Positions 1 through 10,595 of a stretch of DNA of 64,000 nucleotides are shown here, in pieces. Where the stretch lies: assembly GCA_002189035.1 (NCBI GenBank), contig NEEC01000007.1, positions 2,604,001 to 2,668,000 on the forward strand, given 5' to 3'. The stretch comes from Utricularia gibba (Eukaryota > Streptophyta > Magnoliopsida > Lamiales > Lentibulariaceae). Numbering within the stretch: the first letter of the stretch is position 1; the number at the start of each line of letters is the position of its first letter. The notes under the pieces are model-generated. The model was not told where the DNA came from. It saw only the letters and a program-made list of their open reading frames with translations, and did no database searches. The translations under genes and the position numbers were made by a program.

Positions 1-466
1 GAGCCCTTCTAGTCTTGATGATCAGCAGTGGCTCACATACTGGGTGCTCTACTCCCTGATCACGCTGTTCGAACTTACCAGTTGGAAGATCCTTCAATGG
101 TATGTATGGTTTTGCATCCAAAGATGATCTAAAAGGGATTAACAGCAGGGGTCCTGTTTCTCCTGCAGGCTACCATTCTGGCCTTACCTGAAGCTCCTCA
201 TCTGTCTGTGGCTGGTCCTGCCCATGTTCAATGGGGCAGCTTATGTGTATGACTGTGTAGTCAGGAAGTACTTGAAGTTCAGGATTGAAGAACGGCCGAA
301 TCAGCCGGGAGATCAACGACGAATCCTTCAGATGATAAACCCTGATGCCAGGAAGTCTGTTGAGAGATACATAGAGAATTATGGCCAAGAATCATTTGAC
401 AGGGTTGTCAAAGCGGTAAGGGGGTTATTATCTGAACATTCAGACCATGAGACACATGTAAATTGA
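1..466 (+). CDS. HVA22-like (TB2/DP1/REEP family) protein, 3' part of gene
   Basis: Two exons are visible, 1-99 (5' end outside the window) and 169-466; the intron 100-168 has a GT donor and a CTGCAG acceptor and the reading frame continues across it. The peptide starts with WLTYWVLYSL and runs through a hydrophobic stretch to a segment ending PMFNGAAYVYD, then a charged tail with RKSVERYIENYG. This is the conserved TB2/DP1 hairpin region of plant HVA22 proteins. The family belongs to the reticulon/REEP-type ER membrane shaping proteins; plant members are often ABA or stress induced (family knowledge, nothing here shows regulation). The stop is at 464-466. The N-terminal part is missing only because the window begins inside the gene. 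Assignment to a subtype (a-k) is not possible from this fragment. Confidence 0.88.
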
Positions 467-839
467 ATGAAAATGCTGCAGGCTGAGAGAGAAGCAAGGA
501 AACAGCACTAGGAGCATAATGGCTTCCGCACATGGAGAATACAAAGAATTTAGTTGATGTGGATCCTGTGTCTAGTCCTTGCTACCGTGACTGAATGGAT
601 ATGAACTTCACTTTCTTTGTACAGCTTTATAGATATTATATGCTTTAATGCACTGGTTTCGTAGTTTTAAGGAAAACCAACGAAAGCAACAACAAATTTC
701 AACTGATGGACCTCAGCAAGATTTCAACACAACTTCAAGAAGGTTATAGTAAGTAGCAGAAACAAAGATGGAATTCATAATTCATGAGAGTGAATAGAGC
801 TAGCTCTTCAACCACCTATCTAAGGTAATACAAATCATA
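467..839. other. Shared 3' flank between convergent genes
   Basis: Between the stop of the HVA22-like gene and the stop of ARPC1 on the other strand. It should hold both 3' untranslated regions. I see no further open reading frame or repeat. Confidence 0.6.
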
Positions 840-3824
840 CTATCCTTGGATGTATTCCAGCACGTCGCACTGATTATCGAATTCCCATACAACTATTTTG
901 CCATCCAAGCCTGTTATTAGGTGTTCTGATGAAGCGCATGTGCAGAGTGATTTGCAAAACTATATGGGTGTATACAGTTACGGACCTGAAGTGCTGAAGC
1001 GGCGGATAGTGGCGTCCCCCACTCTTTTCAAGGGCTCAACACAACTAAGATCAAAAGAGAAGAAAAGTAGCATGCAAGTAAGTGATGATCCATGGCTCCA
1101 ACACAGAGCAGTGTCGGCATTTTGTGTCTAAAGTCATAACTCTAAGCTGAGTATTTGTTTCGTACGTGATACAGTTCTCGTGTGTAGCTGAACCCGTTTT
1201 AGCAGTTCCATTGCCATTATTGCTCCCCAATTTTGGTTGACCATAGAGTTTTCCAAATTTTTCTGATAACTGAGAAAAAACCAGGTCATGTTTGCATGGA
1301 ATAAGAAAGAAAAGCATGTCATTGGAAAATGTCTGCAGCCTGTTTATGAAACAGAAGGCTTAAATAAGGAGACCATGTACCTGACTGCTATATCTTGGAT
1401 TTGGAGATACTTTTTCATCAGCCTCAAGAAATCTTAAGAAACTCCTGAAAGAACACAAGGTTAAAGTTTTCTCCGCAGGAATCATAACTTTTACCACATC
1501 CTACCAATGGAAAATAAAATGAACACTCGAGATACAGAAATACAGGTATTCAGAAAATAAAATGTGACTTCTGTTAAGCACAAACTGAACATAGAAACTT
1601 TCATTACCATAGCCCCCTATCGTCAGCTGCAAATATCATGGGATTACAGTCATACCCCACACCAACAACCAGCCTCTCAGAAATGAAGAGAATCTGACCC
1701 AAAAACATCATCATTATTTTCACCATAAATAATGCCAGAAAAATTATAATGCTTCTGAAGGTGGATGCTGACCCACATCACGAAGAGGCAAATCACGGAA
1801 TGCTACACTCTGGGCAGATGGGGAAGGACCAACATCATCAACAAAGTAAATCATTGAATTATGGCCTGAAGATTGTATTTCCATGAGCAGAAGCATGAAA
1901 AGGTGCGAGTTGTCAAACTCATTTACAATTGATATTCCAACAAAAATAATCTCAGGTAAGCGAAAATAAAATGCACGTTTATATTGACTCCGACACTAGA
2001 AATAGTACTCCAGGATGAAGTTCCAGGTAAGCTACTCTTGTTCGTATATGCTGCCTACATGAAGGCTAAACCAGCATGCAGAATGTGGTGAAGAAATTTA
2101 CCTACATAAGCAAGGGTATTGCCACTTGGTGACCAGTTAATACCAAATGCCCAACTGAACGAGAGATCAAGTTGCATGAGTTGCTGAAAGGCAACAAGGA
2201 AAACCAATGGATCAAGTTGCATGAGTTGCACAGACAAAAACCACTTTACTGGTTATCCTTTAGCAGATACTTATGCATGAACAAAGGAACACATTCAAAC
2301 CTCTCCAAACTTGGTATCAGATGACGTATCCGTAGGGTTCCTGCACAATATTTTACCAAAAAGTAAATGGGAAGAGTTTGGCGAAAATAAAGCAGCAACC
2401 CAGTATATCTCCAATACGACTCACTTGGTATCTACACCTTTAATGAAAGTGGAAAATACTCGACACTTCCCATCTGTTGATGTGGTTGCAAGGAGTATCT
2501 GGATAGTTATACAAGAGTAAGTACCACTGAACATTGGGAAAAAAAAATAACAACTAAAAAAAAAACTACTTTGAACCTGCAGTCTTAAATACTACTAGAT
2601 AGACTCCATCTACTAGAAACCTCATACTGGGAAATTGATTGAACTTCAATTTGGAAAATCCTCCAGATAAAGCAAAAGCTTCTTTTTTTCGAAAAGATAT
2701 AGAAGAAATCTGCCAGATCTTTATAACTCACATTATTTGGATGCCAGGCAACACTTGTCACTGAAGAATCATGGCGCTTCCTTATAACTTTACTAACCCA
2801 CCTACCAAAAACTCAGTTGAGATAATAAACATGATATCAGGAGGCAGACAACATATCTACAAGAATTCTCATTCCATAAAAACAGTAAATGCGAAATGCA
2901 AAACTAATGGAGATCTCACCAATTGTTCTCTACTTCATAATAGCATACACAAACAGTTTTAGCCCCACTTCCAACAGCGAATTTATTTTCTGCAGCATCA
3001 AAATCACCCATTATGACTTCTAACATGAACAGTAATCAGAGTAAAGTTTCATACTTCACCACACTAAAATACACAAATCCATAGGCGATGATGACAATAA
3101 CAAAGTCTATTTGGGCATCACACCTTTTGGACTCCATTCGACACATAATGCGGCTCGATTTAACCTTAAAATAACAAGGGTTGGCACCCAATTAGCTGCT
3201 TCTAATGACCAAACGTATCTGAATCAAGAAACTGGTATCAGCAACTGCTATTGTAACGAGCATCAGAAACTTCAATAGAAGAAGAACATTGACACTGAAG
3301 GATGTCCCAACAGGCTCCCGTATAGGCCACTTACGAGTTCCGATCATGAGAAACGGTGACTATTCTGTTCGAATTTTTCCCCCAGTCAACCCCTGAAACA
3401 ATTTGATCATGCTGCGATCATAAGAAAGGAAGGTTCAGAAAAGAAATGGAAGGTCTTTCTCGTTAAAGATCATCAATTACAGAGTCACTAGACATTTTGC
3501 AGCTACATAAAACTGGAAAATCCTTCCACGATCCTTCTTTACTTCGGTATCTCACATTCCAGCTTTCGAGATTACCTTTTGAAGAACATGGATCTTCTCC
3601 CATTTGCCGTCTAACTGTTTATATATGTGAAGTTCGTTGTTATTCGGACAAAAAGCTACCACTGTAACACGAAAATCAACAAGATCAATTCACCGCAACC
3701 CAGACTACAGGATTACAGAAAAAAAAAGACCGAATATTCAGGGAAGAAGATTACTGGAGAGATCTGGGCTCCAGGCGTGGCAAGTGACGCACTGAGCGAA
3801 CTGATGAAACGAAACCGCAGCCAT
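840..3824 (-). CDS. ARPC1: Actin-related protein 2/3 complex subunit 1 (ARPC1, WD40)
   Basis: Fifteen exons on the minus strand: 3755-3824, 3576-3661, 3335-3411, 3124-3218, 2920-2989, 2732-2801, 2425-2498, 2301-2340, 2102-2183, 1777-1865, 1608-1693, 1381-1444, 1166-1269, 986-1044, 840-910. All junctions are GT-AG and phase-consistent; the sum is 1137 nt, 378 aa, the length I recall for the Arabidopsis protein. The start reads [20 protein letters not shown], followed by [34 protein letters not shown] and, at the end, [12 protein letters not shown]: the WD40 beta-propeller of ARPC1. ARPC1 is the scaffold subunit of the Arp2/3 complex, which nucleates branched actin filaments downstream of SCAR/WAVE in the cytoplasm and shapes trichomes and pavement cells. 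A 20-base direct duplication lies at the start of exon 9 (see findings). The gene is tail-to-tail with the HVA22-like gene. Confidence 0.95.
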
Positions 3825-4091
3825 CGTTACCTCGAGGAGGAATTGAGATCCGAAAGCTCAATTTTCAAATGTATATTCTGATCGATTTAACACCAAACTT
3901 CACCATTTCATCGCTCCCTCCCTCCCCCCCCCCCAAATGCAGTGAAACGACGACGTATGGATGCAATTGCAATATGGCGATATTAAACAAAATTATAAAT
4001 ACTAATTAATTAAATCACCCGTAAAATCATTTGGGTTTCATTTACGTTTCATTTAGGACGTCATTACAACACAATTTCACTTTACATTCAC

Positions 4092-5564
4092 TCAGAAGAG
4101 TTGCTCCTTGATATGTTTATCCAGTTTAAAGCCCACCCTTTCTGCTTCACGGCAGATTCGCCTGCACTTTGCCAGTCTTCCAGAAGCCATATACATTCCA
4201 ATGACACTTCTGTAAATATCCCAAGTAGGAGAGAAACCACATTCTTCAAGTTTGGAGAAGTATCTGGAAACTCTTGGCAGATCATTCAATGCCACAAAAA
4301 GCTTGATCAAAACCTGGTAAGCCGGGAGATCGAGCAGACAATCCGACGCCTCCATCTCCCATACGGCGGCCATAGCCTCTCGATATTTTCCTTCTGTGTA
4401 TCGACTGTGAATGAGGGTCGTGTACATTACAACACTAGGAGGGATACCGGAGTTTTTGAACCAATTGTACAGGGCTTCCACGATGTCGAATTTGCCCATC
4501 CTGATGCAGACTTTCATTATAGCTGTGCAGTCTTGCTGAGTTAATTGGAGATCATCTCTGTTGGCCAACTCTTCCAATAAGAGGAGAACGCAATCATGTT
4601 TGTCTGGGGTTTTCCCGAGTGCGAGGATAAGTTTGGCGTAGACACTGGGGTCTAGTGTTCTCTTACCTTCAATGGCAGCTGAGATAAGCCTCCAAGCAAG
4701 TCCCAAGTTTCCTCCCTTGATTGATCCTTTTACCACAGCCTCATAAACACTCCTGCTACTCAAAGTGACAAACTTGTCGAGATCAGAAGGCATTTTCAAT
4801 TCACCGGCCGCAGCCAAGACTTCGACGGTGGAAGCAAGGATTCGATCATCTGGGAACAAATGTGGATGGCTCTGAGCCCAACAGAAGACATGTAAAGCAC
4901 GGGCCGGAAGTCCCATATCACCCAGCTCCCTGATGGTGAGCGACAAAGACCCTTTTCTTAGGTAATGACTCCATTGATTGAGAACTGTAGATACATTGGA
5001 TTCGGTGGGGAGGCTTCTGATTTCCCTGGCTAACTTGATCAAAAACTCCGGATTCTTGTAAATGAGATTGCATAATGGCTGTCGCAAGGAACGAGAGATA
5101 TGAGTCCTGACCAGTTTCTTCGAAGTGGGAAATCCCAAAGGACGAATTTTGTGAGGAAGAGGCAAGGGAAGGGGTCTCTCCCTGCTCAAGTTACCGGGCT
5201 TCTGAGGGATTCTTCCCTGAAAAAGCGATGAAATAGCCTCTATTTCATCAGGTTCCCAAAGAATATTCCCACCATCATCACCCTGTTCAGCAAAAGAGTC
5301 GAAATCGGAACCAGAATCAAGATGATGAACTTGCCCTTCTTCAGGATTCGTCTCTTCAACGGGATGAAGCACTGGGAAAGAATCAGGTACAATCTCGGTG
5401 CGCCGACGATAACGTAGGTTCTTGGGAAGCGGCTCTACTTTTTTCTTTTTCCCAGTTTTCTTTCTTCCAGACCCCGCATCACGCACTACTCCAAGCGAAG
5501 ATCGGGAAACACCGGAGTAAAGAGGCCCGTACAAAAGCACTGAACAGGTCGAAAAACAGGCCAT
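4092..5564 (-). CDS. Pentatricopeptide repeat protein, resembles EMB975 (At2g01860)
   Basis: Uninterrupted 490-codon frame starting at ATG 5564. The N-terminal 45 residues are basic and Ser-rich, compatible with an organelle transit peptide, followed by a Lys-rich patch (KKTGKKKKVEPLPK). An acidic linker leads to SSLFQGRIPQKP and a proline-rich run. From about residue 250 on, helical pairs with PPR signatures appear (SVYEAVVKGSIKGGNLGLAW, MYTTLIHSRYTEGKYREAM, IYRSVIGMYMASGRLA). PPR proteins bind organellar RNA and promote editing, splicing or stability. The closest protein I can recall is the embryo-defective EMB975 PPR; this is from memory and the symbol is therefore left open. A CAG acceptor-like sequence lies just upstream of the ATG, suggesting a 5' UTR intron. 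Confidence 0.85.
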   Translation of the reverse strand: MACFSTCSVLLYGPLYSGVSRSSLGVVRDAGSGRKKTGKKKKVEPLPKNLRYRRRTEIVPDSFPVLHPVEETNPEEGQVHHLDSGSDFDSFAEQGDDGGNILWEPDEIEAISSLFQGRIPQKPGNLSRERPLPLPLPHKIRPLGFPTSKKLVRTHISRSLRQPLCNLIYKNPEFLIKLAREIRSLPTESNVSTVLNQWSHYLRKGSLSLTIRELGDMGLPARALHVFCWAQSHPHLFPDDRILASTVEVLAAAGELKMPSDLDKFVTLSSRSVYEAVVKGSIKGGNLGLAWRLISAAIEGKRTLDPSVYAKLILALGKTPDKHDCVLLLLEELANRDDLQLTQQDCTAIMKVCIRMGKFDIVEALYNWFKNSGIPPSVVMYTTLIHSRYTEGKYREAMAAVWEMEASDCLLDLPAYQVLIKLFVALNDLPRVSRYFSKLEECGFSPTWDIYRSVIGMYMASGRLAKCRRICREAERVGFKLDKHIKEQLF

Positions 5565-8500
5565 GGATGCATCTGAAAACAGAGCAACACTTTAGCTCGT
5601 AACCCAGTATATCTTCAAATCAAAACCTCTCACGGGCAATTCGTCGAACATGGGTGTGAACATGAAACTCCATTCCCACACCCAGAGAATCCTCCCCGAC
5701 GGTTCTCACAAATTGCGTAACAGGATATCAGTAAACCTAATTCTCTCTCAAGGCTATCCCCCAATCCCACAGGAAGATAGATAGGATACTAAACGGTGAT
5801 GCAGAGGGAAAATGTGTACGTCATTATCAATTCAAAGACTCTGAAGCTTCTGTTCTCCAAACGACGAGTGTAATATTACAATCATCTGAGTATCCACAAT
5901 TGCGTAAATGCTGACATGGTATTTTAGTAAATTGAGTTATTTAATTTATTTAATTTTTTTTAAAAAAATTTGTATTCATTGCTAAAAATCCTAATATCAA
6001 AATAAAAATTACAAACTATACTTTAATTTTAAACATTGATATTTATAAATGATATTACAAAATTATAGAGTAAAACTATTCAAAATATCATAAAGAATCT
6101 AGAAATTAATTAAAATTTACCTAAATATGCTCAATAAGTGAATTTTGATGAATTTAACTTCAAGTATAAACCTTGGATATCCTAACTCTTCAACCATAAT
6201 TCAAAACGAGAGAGAAAAACACACATCCGTCTATCTCGCAAGAAAAATCACATCTTTGACATCCTATTTTTAAATCATTTACTTTTGAAAATGAGACTTC
6301 CTCACTTCCATTTCCATAAGAAATAAGAAAAAAATTTAATCATTTTCAGAAACATTTATCTTATTTATGTAAATAGTACTTCACCATTTTTGAAAATATG
6401 TAAAGATTATTTTAGTACTGGAGTTATTTTGCATGATTATAATTGATTATAATTTATATAAACATTTTTTACTGCTTATAATTAATGTTAAAGTAATGTT
6501 TTAAAGTTATTTATAAGTTAATTTATTTATAAGTTAAGTTTATAAGTAAAAAAATAAAATTATTTTTTTCTTATAAATTAAGTTATTTGTAAATTAAATT
6601 TATAAATTAATTTATTTATAAGTTAATTTTATAAATAGACAAAACATATTTTTTTATTATAAATGAAGTTATTTATAAATTAAATATACTAAATCAAACA
6701 ATAGGTACTTATAATTGACTTATAAGTTCAAAATCTAAAAATCAATAATAATAATAATAATTGAAAATGTTAACATGGTTTTCCAGAAATGTTTATTAAA
6801 TTTGTAGAAATTTTTAATTTAGTAAAAATTGAATATGCAAAAACAGAAAGGAGGAAGTTAAAAGGAAAAGATATTAAAAAAACTTGTAATAATATTGATA
6901 TCTCACTTTCTTTTCAACTCCTAGTTGCTACTTCTCTTATATTTTTTCCTGGCTTGTCTCCAAACTCCTTTCAAGTATATTTTATCTATTCTCTAATCAT
7001 TTTCCATTTTTCTAGTTATTTAGTTTCTTTGGTTCCATTTTATGATTTTTAAAATCTTAATTATAAAAATATTAGAATGAATATATAAAATTATATATGG
7101 TTGAATGAAGCATTCTAATAATAATAGGATCTATCATTGTTTTAAAAAAGATTTAATTGAACATTTTTAGACAAATTTAAATTGATGCATTATATAAAAA
7201 AATATTATGTTTTTTGTTTGAAATAATTTAATATTATGATATTTATGTTTTAAATTATAAAAAATATTTTTGAAAATTCAAAAAGAAAATTAAGAAACTT
7301 AATAAAGTAAATTCAATAAAAAAAGACAATCAATGTTTTCAAAACCACTAATGATGTTGTGATAGGTCTCTCTTTTGCTTCAAATTCAATTCAGTCTAAT
7401 TTAAGATGTATTCTATAACCATCAAATAGACTTTATTCATCTTATGAAAATTGAGAAATCACATTTCTCAAAAGTTGTTCCTATAAGATGAGATGACCCT
7501 TTTTGTAATATATGACTTTAATAACTGGAATAACTAATCAAAGGCTGATTGGAAGTAATTTTAGGATATCAAATTATCGAACCTATGATTTCAATTCCTT
7601 CTTTTGTTCACTATTGCTTTTTATTTTTTCCAAACATATTCAACAATTGGAAGTTCGGACAAAACATGTCATTATGATAAACATTAATAATCAAATGTAT
7701 CATTCTAAATTATGAATGCATAATGTCACTTGAATTAGAAAATAGTAAGATAATACATGTATGATATTAACAATGTAAATCAATAATCTTCAGTACTCAA
7801 ACAATATGAACTAATAATATTTGACACAACAAATATTAGAAGATTAAATATATTTGACACGACAAGCAGTACATACTTATTATATTAATGGATAGTAAAC
7901 ACACAATTTATAGCAGACAAGAGAAACAAGATTTGCATGTAAAATAGTTTTAAATTCTTGCTTATTGAGTCAATATTTGAAACCCAATTTAATTCTTCAA
8001 AATCAATTCTATTCTCGTAAAATTATTTTTATCTTTCAAATATATAATAAATTATTTTCTACAAGATTATATTTGATAATCATTCAAATTCTATCAGAAT
8101 TATAAGATGATTATTTTTCAGTGGGGATTTAATTTTTAAAAGGTGATTTAAGATTAAATTTATAATTATTAATCATTCTTTTATGAATAATTATAATTAA
8201 TATTATTTTAACTTATTAAAAATACTTTAATTTTGGAATTATAATTGTAATATAAATCTATTTAAATCAAATTTATGACATAAAATATAGTTTATAAGTT
8301 TTATATTCTAGTATTATAATATTTTATTTATTAAATACAATTTTTAATTTATGAATTTATAATATATTACTATTAATAAATATGTTATTTAATTATACAA
8401 CATATTTTTAATTTTATAATAATCATTTTAAAAATTAATTTAAAAATATATAAATTTTTATTCTATCAAAAATTTTAATTTTGCTACAATTGGTTAGCAT

Positions 8501-9143
8501 AAACCTTTGGATATCCCCCATTTGTTGGGTGGGAAATGTAAATAGAGAGAAATTAGAGGTGTCAACTGTCAAGTGGACCGGACCACCGTATCCTTTCTAC
8601 CTCCCATACGCCAATCAATGACAGGCGGCGAATCAACGACGACCGATTTTCCACTCCAGCGTTTACTCTTTCTTCTCGTTGCCAACGTTGAATTCAAAGG
8701 GATGCAGCCAAACAACCAATGAAAAGCGAAGAGCATTTTCAACAATAAACTAATGCAACAGTGTCAAGATTCTGTACCCTCAATCCCCCACAATGCCGAT
8801 CACCACCGAAATGACTTCAATTCTTCATCATTGCCCACTTTGGTAGGCGCCCGAGTCGTCAAAACTCAGTTTTTGACCATCGAAAACCCCATATCCGTTT
8901 TCACTACCCTCTTGATATCTTCGTCTCCCTGGTTTTGATGATATAGCTCCAGACCCAGATAGCAGGGGGAAGAAATTGCTCCTTTGTTTGAAGCTATCTT
9001 TTTATGGGGTTAGATACTGCAAAGATTGCATCTTGCATACTTTTCCTGTTGTCAATCTCATTAATCTTGTTGGGGTTATAGATAATGAGATCCTTAGCAG
9101 CTTTGCTTCTCATATATCCATCGTAGAGTTTAAATTGTTCGGG
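5565..9143. other. Long AT-rich intergenic spacer
   Basis: 5565-5900 is the probable 5' region of the PPR gene. 5930-8480 is very AT-rich, with short imprecise repeats of the type TTATAAGTTAA/AAATTAATTTAT around 6480-6700. Open frames there (6789-7052, 7512-7715) have the composition of random AT-rich DNA and I do not call them genes. From about 8500 the composition normalises and should contain promoter and 5' UTR of the heat-shock factor gene. Confidence 0.6.
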
Positions 9144-10322
9144 ATGGAGGCGTCATCTGGCAGTTCCGGTTCCCCTGCTCCCTTTCTCTTGAAGACATAT
9201 GAGATGGTGGATGACCCTTTGACAAGTTCTGTTGTTTCTTGGAGCCATACGGGTCATAGTTTTATTGTTTGGAATCCTCCTGCGTTTGCCAGAGATTTAC
9301 TCCCCAAGTACTTCAAGCACAGCAATTTCTCTAGCTTCATCAGGCAGCTGAATACATACGTGAGCTTTTTAATCATTTCTCTTGAGCTTACATCCAAATT
9401 TGCGCCCCTGTTGTGCTCTGTAACTCGTGCCTAGTTTATCGATTGATTCAATAAAAGGGAACTTTACCTTCATAACATTGCTTTTCACACATCTTAGTGT
9501 TCTGGGGCTTAAATTTGAGTAGTTGTATGATGGTTTGATAGCTTTTTGCAGGGTTTTAGAAAGGTTGATCCTGATCAATGGGAGTTTGCCAACTTGGAGT
9601 TTATTCGAGGGCAAAAGCATCTTCTTAAGAATATCCATAGGCGAAAACCGATACATAGTCATTCAGTAAGCCAGCTGAGTTCTTCTCCGGTTAATGATTC
9701 TGAGAGAGCTGAGTTTGAGGAAGAGATTGAGCGACTGAAACAAGACAAGATCTCACTTGAATCACAGCTTGAGAAGTATAAAATTGAGAATCAAGGCTAC
9801 CGGAACCAACTCCGGTTATTGGCACAAGCATTGCTGAATACTGATCAGGGGCAGCCATATTTCATGGAACAGCCTGAAGGTCCAAGCAAAAAGAGAAGAT
9901 TAATAGGTTACGATCAGGTGAATCCCCTGCAAGATAGTACCATTTTATCATCTTTTGGCGTCGAAGATGTCTATAAAGCAGATAGTCTATTGGAGAAATT
10001 CTTCCCTGGGATCATCCACCACATTCCACCAGGAGCCAAGAATCGAGAAATGGCTGCAGAATTAGCAGTATCATCTGGAGATTCTGATCTGAATGTTAAA
10101 CCATGCACTCCTGAGTGCCACAGCTTAGTGTTGGCTTCCCATTCCTGTCCCAGCATTCATAGCCCTGAAATTTCTTCCATAAAACCTGCAGAAAATGGAA
10201 GCATTCCACCATTGCAACCTGGGGCAAATGATGTTTTCTGGGAACAGTTCCTGAGTGAGGCTCCAGTTTCATCTCTATCACAAGTAGTAGTGCATTCCCA
10301 CGTGAAGACTAGTACGACATGA
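9144..10322 (+). CDS. Heat stress transcription factor, class A (A4/A5-like)
   Basis: Two exons, 9144-9359 and 9552-10322 (987 nt, 328 aa). The intron sits after QLNTY in the DNA-binding domain, the fixed intron position of plant HSFs. Residues about 12-105 form the winged-helix domain: [13 protein letters not shown], then [28 protein letters not shown] and [12 protein letters not shown]. The oligomerisation heptads follow ([20 protein letters not shown], about 128-165), then a basic nuclear signal KKRRL (about 184-189). Near the C-terminus NDVFWEQFL (about 298-306) is an AHA activation motif of the HsfA4/A5 type. HSFs bind nGAAn heat-shock elements as trimers and activate chaperone genes; A4 and A5 members interact and modulate stress responses. 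The HR-A/B region looks short for class A (see findings). The start was chosen at the first ATG in frame; no upstream in-frame ATG exists. Confidence 0.93.
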
Positions 10323-10595
10323 CTTGAAAGGAGACAAGTTACAGCTGCAAAATCTTCTCTTGATGCTTAGCTTGAAAGTCTCTGAATGTACAGCGAATAA
10401 GAATAGTGTAAAGCATTGCATATAGCTTATGTTTTGTAGAAAAGATGCTACCGTTTGCCGAGCCATCCCTTGCCCGTTTCCGGATACAACGGCAGATCGA
10501 TCATAAGCTTCAGTGAGTATTTTTCCGGATTCTTCTGTGTTCAACGCAGTTGTTACTCTCTATTATGTTGAAAATTGAATCGAATACTTACGTGT

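Noticed and set aside
6789..7052. Possible gene in the AT-rich spacer
   Set aside because: Composition of residues is that of AT-rich random DNA (Phe, Ile, Leu, Lys), with no motif, promoter or homologue recognised.
10575..10595. Extended N-terminus of the DYW PPR protein
   Set aside because: The codon at 10575 is TTG; the first ATG in frame is 10596 and already gives a targeting peptide.
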